Shown piece after piece: positions 1 to 7,682 of a stretch of 21,237 nucleotides of DNA. The translations under genes were made by a program, and so were the position numbers. The notes under the pieces were generated by a model that saw nothing but the letters and a program-made list of their open reading frames with translations, was not told where the DNA came from and ran no database searches. Each line of letters opens with the position of its first letter. Position 1 is the first letter of the stretch. Origin of the DNA: Candidatus Hodarchaeota archaeon (lineage in GTDB: Archaea; Asgardarchaeota; Heimdallarchaeia; Hodarchaeales; YT1-039); contig JAEOTF010000292.1 in the NCBI GenBank assembly GCA_016840025.1, forward strand, positions 1-21,237, given 5' to 3'.

Positions 1-185
1 AGCAGTGAATCAAGACCTGACCCTTTGTATCGCCCTTTCAAACCTTTTACCCATAGGCAATGAATAAACATATAACCTTTTGCATCAACGCCCCTCCATG
101 CATATTCGCCTGGGATATATTCAATAAAGCCCTTAGACCTGAATTTTCCTTTCTCATTAATCAACAATAATTTTGTCCTTCTAAG
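1..185 (-). CDS. GNAT acetyltransferase, partial (YoaP-like)
   Basis: The minus strand is open from an in-frame TAA at 186-188 to the left edge. It encodes KGFIEYIPGEYAW, then DAKGYMFIHCLWVKG and KGRYKGSG. This matches the central part of GNAT N-acetyltransferases of the YoaP-like type: a FIEYIPxExAW strand, a GYMxIxCLWV strand, then the acetyl-CoA-binding loop (KGxGxGS in the family, YKGSGLDS here). The family normally has about 50 more residues before this point. Here a stop codon intervenes and there is no ATG, only TTG codons at 162-167. The N-terminus is therefore missing, frameshifted, or the gene is a remnant. The C-terminal half lies outside the window. The fold is recognisable; the substrate and whether the gene is functional are unknown. 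Confidence 0.5.
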
Positions 186-256
186 TTAGAAGTAAAAAGA
201 GAAAAAATAAATTGAGTTGGAATCCTTCATAACCTCATACAATTGGTGATAATTTA

Positions 257-739
257 ATGGAAACTGTATATAAGCAGTATTTCTCTTATATTGCTTTTGC
301 TATAATCGCAATAACAATAAACATTTCCTGTCAGGCGTTAGTGGAGTTTTTATTAAAAGAGTTCTTTTCTTCGGTGGCAAGTATGTCTATTGATGCATTC
401 AATAGAGACATTGAACTCTGGTTTGGAGTGGCATTAGGGACAGGAACGTTAGTTGGCTTTATATTCAAATTTATTGTCGATAAATGGATCGTGTTTCAGG
501 AACAACTGAGAGAGGATGAAACAATGCAGGAAGTTGGTAGACAGTTTTCGTTATACTTTATATTCGCCATCTTTACTACTATGATTTTCTGGGGGATTGA
601 AGGTTTATTTTATCTAATAGCACCAGAATGGTATCTTATAGGCGGGATTATTGGTCTTGCTATCGGCTACACTGTCAAATTTATCTTAGATCGACAATAC
701 TGCTTTCCGTGTGAAGAAATTTCTGAGATAAGACTTTAG
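257..739 (+). CDS. GtrA-like small membrane protein
   Basis: This encodes a 160-aa integral membrane protein with four hydrophobic segments at about residues 9-35, 53-79, 97-121 and 126-146. It resembles the GtrA/DPMS family of four-helix proteins that assist transfer of lipid-linked sugars or cell-surface polysaccharide. The halves echo each other: KFIVDKWIVF (71-80) closes the second helix and KFILDRQYCF (141-150) closes the fourth, the family's typical basic/aromatic end motif. ATG 257 is supported by GGTGAT at 245-250, six bases upstream. It stands alone, downstream of the GNAT fragment on the other strand and upstream of the tldD operon. Family membership is fairly secure; the transported or modified substrate cannot be told. 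Confidence 0.78.
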   Translation: METVYKQYFSYIAFAIIAITINISCQALVEFLLKEFFSSVASMSIDAFNRDIELWFGVALGTGTLVGFIFKFIVDKWIVFQEQLREDETMQEVGRQFSLYFIFAIFTTMIFWGIEGLFYLIAPEWYLIGGIIGLAIGYTVKFILDRQYCFPCEEISEIRL

Positions 740-866
740 TAGAAAGAGTCATCAATGTCCCTCAAACTTATTATGAGAACAAATTAATTAGGTTTAGCTT
801 AATCAACCAAAAAATTAATTTCTCGAATTTCTAGTTTACTTGCTATTAATTTTAGGAGTAATGAGT

Positions 867-2315
867 ATGGAAGATCTGTTACAATATATTTTGGGAATGA
901 CAGAAGCTAAGGAATATTTAGATGTCCGTTTGGAAAGTTTTCAAAATGTAGTAGTGAATTCAATTAACAAAGAAATCAATAAGGCCTTTACTTACCGAAA
1001 AAAAGGCGTTGGTGTTCGAATTCTTTCAGATGGTGCGTGGGGATTTGCGAGTACACAAGATCTAAGCAAAAAGAGTTTAGAACGCACAGTTGAGATTGCA
1101 CGAAAGATGGCGCAAATTGAAGGGAGTAAAAGTAAAAGACCAGTTGAATTAGCAGAGATTCCTATTTCTGAGGATCGAGTAGAAGTTGAGTGTAAAATTG
1201 ATTTCCGTAAGATTCCTCTTGAAGATAAAATACAACAAATTCTCAAATGGAATCAGGAGATTCGTTTATCAGATGACATTGTCAGAGCTATTGTTGACTA
1301 TAATAGCATTTCTGCAAAAAAGTATTTTTGGAGTAGTGAAGGAACGAAGATTGAATTCATTCGACCGATTGTATTTGCGAGCATAGGAGCTGTAGCTAAA
1401 GGTACAGCAGGGGTACAAGCTTATTATGAACCATGGGGAGGATCCTTCTCCGAACAGGGTGGAACAGGAGGACATGAAATATTAGGGAAAAAGGGAGATT
1501 TAACGGAGCTTTGTCAAACAATTGGAAAAAAAGCTTTGGATTTGGCTAATGCGAAACCAGCTCCGACTCTGCGAGATGTTCCAATCATATTTGATCCTTC
1601 ATATATGGCTCTTCTCGTACATGAAATTGTTGGTCATCCTTCTGAAGCTGATCGAGTCTTAGGATGGGAAGCAGCTTGGGCAGGTAGTACTTGGTGGAAA
1701 GGATTGAGTGCAGACGAGGGTAATCCTACTCAAATTGGATCAGAGTATGTTACAGTCTACAATGATCCAACTATTCCGAACAATTTCGGTTTCATGCTTT
1801 ATGATGATGAAGGAAGTCCTTGTAGACGAGCAACTCTAGTAAAGGAAGGGATCTTAACAGAGCGCATGCATTCACGTGAAACCGCGCTTATTATGGGTGG
1901 GGAACCCAATGGCGCTATGAGAGCAAATACCTTTGAATATCACCCACTTATCCGGCAAATTAATGTATTTTGGGAAACAGGCGATTGGAAAGCAGAGGAA
2001 ATCATAGAAGATACGAAGGATGGCGTCTATCTTTTGGCAGCGAATGTTCCCTCAATTGACGACCAACGGTTTAATTGGGCTATCTCCAGTCAAGAAGGCT
2101 ATCTTATCAAAAATGGGGAATTAACTGATCATTTATATTCATGTACTGCAACCGCGACGACTCCTAACTTCCTCAAAAGTATAGATGCTCTTGCTGATAA
2201 TCAAACACTTTTTTGGTCTGGTTGTGGTAAAGGAGATCCCATCCAAGGAGGTACAGTCTCCAACGGTGGACCTACAATGCGTGGTATTGCTACTCTCAAG
2301 GGACCTAAGAATTAG
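867..2315 (+). CDS. tldD: TldD metalloprotease subunit
   Basis: TldD is the catalytic subunit of the TldD/TldE heterodimeric zinc peptidase. In bacteria this complex trims peptides such as microcin B17 precursor and CcdA; the archaeal substrate is unknown. The protein is 482 aa from this start, normal for the family. The signature HEIVGHPSEADR lies at about residues 252-263 and supplies the HExxxH zinc ligands. A Cys-containing FWSGCGKGDPIQGG segment near the C-terminus is also typical. A TTG at 840 and an ATG at 861 are in frame, but AGGAG at 854-858 sits 8 bases before ATG 867 and only 2 before ATG 861, so 867 is preferred. It is followed 21 bases later by tldE, clearly one operon. Confidence 0.92.
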   Translation: MEDLLQYILGMTEAKEYLDVRLESFQNVVVNSINKEINKAFTYRKKGVGVRILSDGAWGFASTQDLSKKSLERTVEIARKMAQIEGSKSKRPVELAEIPISEDRVEVECKIDFRKIPLEDKIQQILKWNQEIRLSDDIVRAIVDYNSISAKKYFWSSEGTKIEFIRPIVFASIGAVAKGTAGVQAYYEPWGGSFSEQGGTGGHEILGKKGDLTELCQTIGKKALDLANAKPAPTLRDVPIIFDPSYMALLVHEIVGHPSEADRVLGWEAAWAGSTWWKGLSADEGNPTQIGSEYVTVYNDPTIPNNFGFMLYDDEGSPCRRATLVKEGILTERMHSRETALIMGGEPNGAMRANTFEYHPLIRQINVFWETGDWKAEEIIEDTKDGVYLLAANVPSIDDQRFNWAISSQEGYLIKNGELTDHLYSCTATATTPNFLKSIDALADNQTLFWSGCGKGDPIQGGTVSNGGPTMRGIATLKGPKN

Positions 2316-2336
2316 AGTGATAAGGAGAAAATTAAT

Positions 2337-3734
2337 ATGAAAGATTATTCGGAACGACTTGAATTTGCTTTGACCAAAGCTGAATCTCAGAAGACAGTTA
2401 ATCAAGCAGAGGTGTTCTTGGGAGCGAATAAATTATTAACCATTCGTTCTGCCGTCAGTAAAATTTTAGAGAGTAAAATTATTCAAGATGCAGGACTAGG
2501 AATACGAGTTTTGACTAAAGATGGATCAGGGTTTTCATCAACTTGTGACTTCTCTGATCAATCTATTTTGGAAATTGTTGAGGAAGCAGTTGCAATTGCT
2601 AAGTATCGTAAAGTAGACCCGGCTTATTCATTTGCTTCACCTCTTAAAGCAGAACGAGAAAGCAAATTTTATGACCCAAAGCTAGTTGATGCTATTTTCT
2701 CTTATGAGGATATCAATGAACAAGTTAATCAAATGTTACATGAGACTGCTGAATTAAATCCTGCTATTAAGGAAGTTGCGGGACCAACACACTTAGTTCA
2801 TTTTTCTAAGCATATAATGAACTCTCATGGTGTGAATATATCAGAAACGGGCACTTGGTGGACAATTGAACTTATGGCTGTTGCTGAATCGATGACAGAC
2901 AGACGAGAGGGAACTGATGCTTCTGGTGGATGGAAACTTAGTGAAATTAATACAAAACCTCTTTCAGAACATGCAGTGGATATGGCAGTGAGAAGTCTAG
3001 ATGGCCAAAAAATTGAGGGAGGTTCTTATGAATTAATTTTAAGCCCTATCTCAGTTTCCACTTTCATAGGTTGGTTGTCACTTCTAACGAGACCTCAGTT
3101 TCAAGAGAGAAACATGCCTCTTCTAAAAGATAAAATTGGTGAGCAAATTGCTTCTAAAAATTTGACAGTCGGTAACGATCCTTTAAGGGTACCGAGTTCT
3201 GTCTCGGGAGCATATGATGATGAAGGAGTGCCAACTCAAGACATCGTTCTTATCGAAGAGGGAGTGTTCAAAGAGATGCCTTTGGACACCTTCTATGCAA
3301 CTCAGTTCAAAACAAACTCGAAAGGTACTGGATATCGGCAACAAGCAGGATCCGGGATGACAAACTACCCTGGACAGCTCTACCAAAGTGAACCAACTCC
3401 CTATCTATCTTCACTCTACATGGAATCAGGCAAAAGTAATGTCGAGGAAATGATCACAGAAACAAAAAATGGGGTCTATCTTGATTTCTTGCATTATGCC
3501 TACATAACAAACGGTGGTACAGGTGACTACACCGGGGTTTTGAGACAAGGTACTTTCTTAATTAAAAATGGCGAAATCCAGGGAGCTCTCCAAAAATGTC
3601 GTCTCTTAGATAACATCATTGAAATGGCAAAAGGCATAGAAATGGTGGGAACCAGTCGAATGGCTGGACATTGGAGCGATATAAAGTATGTCCCACCTAT
3701 GAAAATAAAGCAAGTGAATATTACCCCATATTAG
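2337..3734 (+). CDS. tldE: TldE (PmbA) subunit of the TldD/E peptidase
   Basis: This 465-aa protein is homologous to TldD in fold but lacks the HExxxH motif, as expected for TldE/PmbA, the partner that completes the substrate tunnel. Recognisable family segments are the central YDDEGVPTQDIVLIEEGVF (about residues 294-312), the Gly-rich TNGGTGDYTG near residue 390, and the C-terminal CRLLDNIIEMAKGIEMVG. ATG 2337 has AAGGAG at 2322-2327, nine bases upstream. With tldD directly ahead, this forms a complete two-subunit operon. A hairpin with an oligo-T run follows the stop. No damage is seen. Confidence 0.9.
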   Translation: MKDYSERLEFALTKAESQKTVNQAEVFLGANKLLTIRSAVSKILESKIIQDAGLGIRVLTKDGSGFSSTCDFSDQSILEIVEEAVAIAKYRKVDPAYSFASPLKAERESKFYDPKLVDAIFSYEDINEQVNQMLHETAELNPAIKEVAGPTHLVHFSKHIMNSHGVNISETGTWWTIELMAVAESMTDRREGTDASGGWKLSEINTKPLSEHAVDMAVRSLDGQKIEGGSYELILSPISVSTFIGWLSLLTRPQFQERNMPLLKDKIGEQIASKNLTVGNDPLRVPSSVSGAYDDEGVPTQDIVLIEEGVFKEMPLDTFYATQFKTNSKGTGYRQQAGSGMTNYPGQLYQSEPTPYLSSLYMESGKSNVEEMITETKNGVYLDFLHYAYITNGGTGDYTGVLRQGTFLIKNGEIQGALQKCRLLDNIIEMAKGIEMVGTSRMAGHWSDIKYVPPMKIKQVNITPY

Positions 3735-3738
3735 CAGT

Positions 3739-3781
3739 CCCAACTTTTCTCTAGATATTTGATAAATTTGGGCTTTTTTTT
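3739..3781 (+). terminator. Hairpin plus oligo-T terminator after tldE
   Basis: CCCAACTTT (3739-3747) can pair with AAATTTGGG (3764-3772), 8 of 9 positions, with a 16-base loop. One C and eight T residues follow (3774-3781). It lies directly behind the tldE stop codon, in the convergent gap before the LRR gene, and overlaps that gene's last codon. The structure and T-run are visible; its role as a terminator is inferred. Confidence 0.6.
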
Positions 3782-6044
3782 AATCGTATGCAACTGTGAA
3801 TTCTGAAACAAAGACTTGAACTGCCTCTCTTAACTCCCTCTGGGGATGATTATGAGCCATTTCGGTTAGAAGTCGGAGAGCTTGAGTTGAAAGAGGATTA
3901 ATTTCTAGGTGCAGTACTCGGAGATTTGGTAAGGTTCCAAAGGATTCAGGAAGGGTTATTAACTGATTACTTTGTAAATCCAAGGTTACAAGCCTTCTCA
4001 GGGTTCCGAAAGTTTCAGGAAGACTCGTTAACTGATTACTGCCCACTTTCAGGGTTTGAAGCTCATCTAGGAGTGTAATAGACTCGGGAAGATTCGTTAA
4101 TTGATTATTACTGAGATCCAAGGATTGAAGCCGACTTAGAACCCCGAGCGACTCGGGAAGACTCGTTAACTGATTTGTTCTAAAATCCAAGTATCTGAGA
4201 TTACTCAGAGCCCCGAACGACTCAGGAAGACTTGTTAATTGATTGTCTTCGAGAAGTAGTGTTATGAGTTGACTCAGTTGTATGATAGATTCGGGGAGAT
4301 TCGTTAGCCGATTAGACATTAAATACAAGGTTTGTAACCGGTTGAGAGCCCCGAACGACTTGGGTAGACTTGTTAATTGGTTATTACTGAGAAATAAGGA
4401 TTGGAGCTGTATCAGTTGAGTGATAGACTCGGGAAGACTCATTAACTGATTTGTCCTCAGACTCAAATAAAGTAAGTTACTCAGCGCTCCGAAGGTCTCG
4501 GGGAGAGTTTTTAACCGATTAGACATCAAGTACAAGGTTTGTAACTGACTCAACGCTCCAAACGACTCGGGAAGCGCCGTTAGTTGGTTGTTGCTGAGAT
4601 CCAGGGATTGCAACAGGCTCAACGATCCGAACGATTCGGAAAGACTTGTTAACTGATTGTTACTGAGACCTAGGGATTGCAACTTGCTCAGTACTCCGAA
4701 CGAACTGGGAAGAGCCGTGAGCAGGTTATTACTGAGACCCAGGGATTGCAATTGGCTCAGCTCTCCGAACGACTCGGGAAGAGCCGTTAACTGGTTATTA
4801 CTGAGATCCAAGGATTGTAACTGGCTTAACACTCCGATGGACTCGGGGAGAGCGGTGAGTAGGTTATTACTGAGATCCAAGGATTGTAACTGGCTTAACA
4901 CTCCGATGGACTCGGGAAGAGCCGTTAACTCATTAGCTCGTAAATCCAAAGTTACAAGATTGCTTAGCACTCCGAACGACTCGAGAAGAGCCGTTAATTG
5001 GTTATTACTGAGAAACAATGATTGGAGCTGTATCAATTGAGTAATAGATCTAGGTAGAGTTGTTAACTGATTAGCTCGTAAATCCAAAGTTACAAGATTG
5101 CTTAGCACTCCGAAGGACTCGGGTAGCGCTGAAAACAGATTAGCTTGTAAATCCAAGATACGGAGATTAATTAGCATTCCGAAGCATTCGGGAAGAGTTA
5201 TTAGCAGATTATTACTGAGATCCAAGGATTGTAACTGGCTCAGCATTCCGAAGGATTCGGGAAGAGCTGTTAACCGATTAAACCTTAAATACAAGGCTTG
5301 AAGACTTTTAAGGTTACCAAAAGAGGCGGGGAGACTTGTTAATTCATTTTTCATTAAATACAAGGTTTGAAGACTTTTAAGGTTACTAAAAGAGGCGGGG
5401 AGTTTTGTTAACCCATTTTTCATTAAATGCAAGGTTTGAAGACTTTTAAGATTGCCAAAAGACGTGGGGAGATTTGTTAACCGATTAGCTCTTAAATGCA
5501 AGGTTTGAAGACTTTTAAGATTGCCAAAAGACGTGGGGAGATTTGTTAACCGATTAGCTCTTAAGTTTAAGACAATGAGCTGGTGTAGATTTCCGAAAGA
5601 TTTGGGAAGAGTCTTTAACCAATTAACCCTTAGATCCAAGGTTTTTAGCAGGCTCAACGCTCCGAAGGTCTCGGGAAGACTTGTTAACTCATTATTAAAT
5701 AAATTTAAGGTTTGAAGCTGGCTCAATACTCCGAAAGACTCAGGAAGACTCGTTAACTGATTGTTACTGAGATCCAAGATTTGAAGCTGGCTCAGTGCTC
5801 CGAAGGACTCAGGGAGAGTACTCAATTTTTTCTTAAATTTGTGTCCATTTAGACCTAATCCTACGATGTGGTCTTCTTCCACATAAAATCCGAATTCACC
5901 TGTTTTATTCACATTTATTTTCGGTAATTTTTCTTCGATTTGTTTCTCTATGGCGTCTAATACGTTTATTTCCATTTGTGGGAGTTTTACCCCACCGTAT
6001 TCTCCCCATACGGTTGTTGTGCTCGTTTTTGAGTAGTCTTCCAT
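3780..6044 (-). CDS. Leucine-rich repeat protein, 28 LRRs
   Basis: This encodes a 754-aa protein with no signal peptide or membrane segment, so it is probably cytoplasmic. Residues 1-73 form an N-terminal cap with an acidic/amphipathic helix (VLDAIEKQIEEKLPKIN). Residues 74-717 are 28 uninterrupted 23-residue leucine-rich repeats of the form LTxLPESFGxLSxLQxLDLSNNQ, the LPxxxGxLxxL type found in Ras-group-related LRR proteins. Residues 718-754 form a helical C-terminal cap. Such proteins act as binding scaffolds; no enzymatic or GTPase domain is attached, so the partner is unknown. Several repeats are almost identical in DNA, showing recent unit duplication. Long open frames on the opposite strand come from this periodicity. 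The gene is convergent with tldE and divergent from the HdrD-like gene. A purine-rich GAGGAGGAG lies about 35 bases upstream of the ATG, too far to be an ordinary ribosome binding site. Confidence 0.9.
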   Translation of the reverse strand: MEDYSKTSTTTVWGEYGGVKLPQMEINVLDAIEKQIEEKLPKINVNKTGEFGFYVEEDHIVGLGLNGHKFKKKLSTLPESFGALSQLQILDLSNNQLTSLPESFGVLSQLQTLNLFNNELTSLPETFGALSLLKTLDLRVNWLKTLPKSFGNLHQLIVLNLRANRLTNLPTSFGNLKSLQTLHLRANRLTNLPTSFGNLKSLQTLHLMKNGLTKLPASFSNLKSLQTLYLMKNELTSLPASFGNLKSLQALYLRFNRLTALPESFGMLSQLQSLDLSNNLLITLPECFGMLINLRILDLQANLFSALPESFGVLSNLVTLDLRANQLTTLPRSITQLIQLQSLFLSNNQLTALLESFGVLSNLVTLDLRANELTALPESIGVLSQLQSLDLSNNLLTALPESIGVLSQLQSLDLSNNQLTALPESFGELSQLQSLGLSNNLLTALPSSFGVLSKLQSLGLSNNQLTSLSESFGSLSLLQSLDLSNNQLTALPESFGALSQLQTLYLMSNRLKTLPETFGALSNLLYLSLRTNQLMSLPESITQLIQLQSLFLSNNQLTSLPKSFGALNRLQTLYLMSNRLTNLPESIIQLSQLITLLLEDNQLTSLPESFGALSNLRYLDFRTNQLTSLPESLGVLSRLQSLDLSNNQLTNLPESITLLDELQTLKVGSNQLTSLPETFGTLRRLVTLDLQSNQLITLPESFGTLPNLRVLHLEINPLSTQALRLLTEMAHNHPQRELREAVQVFVSEFTVAYD
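3894..5825 (-). repeat. 69-bp tandem repeat array coding for LRRs
   Basis: Twenty-eight 69-bp units encode residues 74-717 of the LRR protein. Most units have diverged, but some neighbours are nearly identical. Positions 4793-4847 repeat exactly at 4862-4916, and 5432-5494 repeat exactly at 5501-5563, both at the 69-bp period. This indicates recent duplication by unequal recombination or slippage. Repeat number may vary between strains or be mis-assembled. Confidence 0.9.
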
Positions 6045-6231
6045 TGAAGATGCTCTCTTGTCCTTAACGCTGTAACTTCTTCTCCTCCTCTGTAAATATT
6101 TTGAAGGTTACGATAAATTCTAGTTGTTACGGAAAAGTAAAAAAGTGAATTAGTTTGTATATCCTTCAGAAATTTCACTCTCATACTCTTCATTCTAGTC
6201 CAAAAAGCGATAATACTTCCCGGTGTCCATC

Positions 6232-7401
6232 ATGGCAAACGAATCGGAATTTAAAGAATGTATTAGCAATGTAGACGACGATTTTGTGAAAAAACTTGTG
6301 GAAGCAGGGGCAGAGAACCTATTAGCGTGTTTTCAGTGCGGCACATGCACCGGCATTTGTCCTTGGGGCGATTTTCGATATTTTAACTCCCGAAGGATCA
6401 TTCGACAAGCAATCCTTGGGTTAAGTGAACCTCAATCAGAAAATACATGGCTTTGCACTTCTTGTCGTCTCTGTGAAGAGCTTTGTCCCCGTGATGTCAA
6501 GATCTCCAAAGTTATGAGTGCATTGCGGAATATGGCACTTGAAGATGGCCGAGGTGTTCCTGCTACAGTAAGTAATGCATTGGATTCACTTTTTGAAAAT
6601 GGAAATCCATTAATGCGACCGAAACAGGAACGAACACAATGGCTCAAAGATCTTGAGGTTAAAACAATCAAGAAAGGAGAATCAGCAGATATTTTGTTCT
6701 TTGTGGGATGTACTGCTTCATATGACCCACGGGCTCAAAAGATAGCTAGAGCTCTCGTGAAAATCTTTGAGCATTTGGAAGTAGATTATGCAATTCTTGG
6801 GAATGCAGAAAGGGATTGCGGTAATTGTGTTAGGATGTTAGGGGAAGATATGCTTTTTGATATGCTTAAAGAAGAGCAGGGAGGATTAATAGATTCATTG
6901 AATATCAATCGAATTGTTACAACTTCACCGCATTCATATAACGCTCTATTAGACTATGGTCTTCGCGATGAGATTAAAATCCAACACTATACACAATTTC
7001 TATATGAGAAAATACAAGATGGCTCGTTAAAATTCTCTAAAAGCTTGGATAAAATAGTAACCTATGCAGACCCATGCTATCTTGGAAGACATAACAATAT
7101 CTACGAAGAGCCTCGGGATGTGCTTCAAGCGATTCCTGGACTAAAATTAGTCGAAATGGAGAAAAATAGACGTTTTGCATTATGCTGTGGGGGGGGTGCC
7201 GGTCGAATCTGGCAAGAAACACCCATTCAAGAACGATTTGCCAATCCAAGAACTGAAGAAGCCCTTACAACGGGCGCGTCGGTAATGGCGACTGCTTGTT
7301 ATTACTGCCTACTGAATTATACAGATGCGATCAAAACATTGGACAAAGAAGAAGCAATCGAAGCTTTAGATATTGCAGAGATTGTTGCACAGGCGATCTA
7401 A
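6232..7401 (+). CDS. HdrD-like iron-sulfur oxidoreductase
   Basis: This 389-aa protein (ATG 6232; an in-frame GTG at 6223 would add three residues) resembles the HdrC-HdrB fusion seen in HdrD, GlcF and related electron-transfer subunits. In numbering from the GTG, CFQCGTCTGICP (Cys 36, 39, 42, 46) and CTSCRLCEELCP (Cys 78, 81, 84, 88) each bind a 4Fe-4S cluster. Two CCG-type Cys-rich domains follow. The second is canonical (Cys 285, then CCGGG at 321-325, and Cys 359/362). The first has Cys 163 but DCGNC (199 and 202) in place of the usual CCG. These domains hold the non-cubane cluster used in disulfide reduction or electron bifurcation. No HdrA, flavoprotein or FAD-linked oxidase gene is adjacent, so the electron donor and acceptor are not evident. 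No clear Shine-Dalgarno sequence is present. Confidence 0.82.
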   Translation: MANESEFKECISNVDDDFVKKLVEAGAENLLACFQCGTCTGICPWGDFRYFNSRRIIRQAILGLSEPQSENTWLCTSCRLCEELCPRDVKISKVMSALRNMALEDGRGVPATVSNALDSLFENGNPLMRPKQERTQWLKDLEVKTIKKGESADILFFVGCTASYDPRAQKIARALVKIFEHLEVDYAILGNAERDCGNCVRMLGEDMLFDMLKEEQGGLIDSLNINRIVTTSPHSYNALLDYGLRDEIKIQHYTQFLYEKIQDGSLKFSKSLDKIVTYADPCYLGRHNNIYEEPRDVLQAIPGLKLVEMEKNRRFALCCGGGAGRIWQETPIQERFANPRTEEALTTGASVMATACYYCLLNYTDAIKTLDKEEAIEALDIAEIVAQAI

Positions 7402-7472
7402 CTAAAATTTAAGCAGAAATTTATATTACTTGCATTTTAGAACTTTATAAAGAAATGGTGCAACAATATCTT

Positions 7473-7547
7473 GAGAAGGAATCCTGCACAAGGATAATTC
7501 TTGAATCCTTCTCCCTCTTTCCTCTCTTATATCCTCTTCCCATACTT
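7473..7547 (+). terminator. Hairpin and pyrimidine-rich tract, probable terminator
   Basis: GAGAAGGA (7473-7480) pairs with TCCTTCTC (7506-7513). Nested inside, ATCCT (7481-7485) pairs with AGGAT (7491-7495). The hairpin runs into a long C/T-only tract with few interruptions (about 7507-7545). It lies about 70 bases after the HdrD-like stop codon. Pyrimidine-rich tracts are known archaeal termination signals, so a terminator is the simplest reading. The rest of the 281-base gap (7402-7682) shows only AT-rich sequence. Confidence 0.45.
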
Positions 7548-7682
7548 ACATCTATTTCTTTATTATGTAATTATTAATGGGGATATTTTAGAATAAAAAC
7601 TGATACAAATATATCACCAATATCTAGATACAAAGCGTAAGGTTTTATGTTTCAGTGATTTCCAATCGGATAGTGACAATCT

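Noticed and set aside
4657..5715. Several plus-strand open frames of 64-127 codons across the LRR array
   Set aside because: They are antisense to the LRR gene and arise from its 69-bp period, which is a multiple of three and keeps the opposite strand open. They have repetitive, unnatural composition.
3894..5825. Possible CRISPR array (regular 69-bp period)
   Set aside because: The whole period is coding and conserved as LRRs. There is no alternation of identical repeats and unique spacers, and no cas genes are present.
5987..6193. Minus-strand 68-codon frame in the gap upstream of the LRR gene
   Set aside because: It overlaps the start of the LRR gene in another frame, has no family match, and covers the promoter region of two divergent genes.
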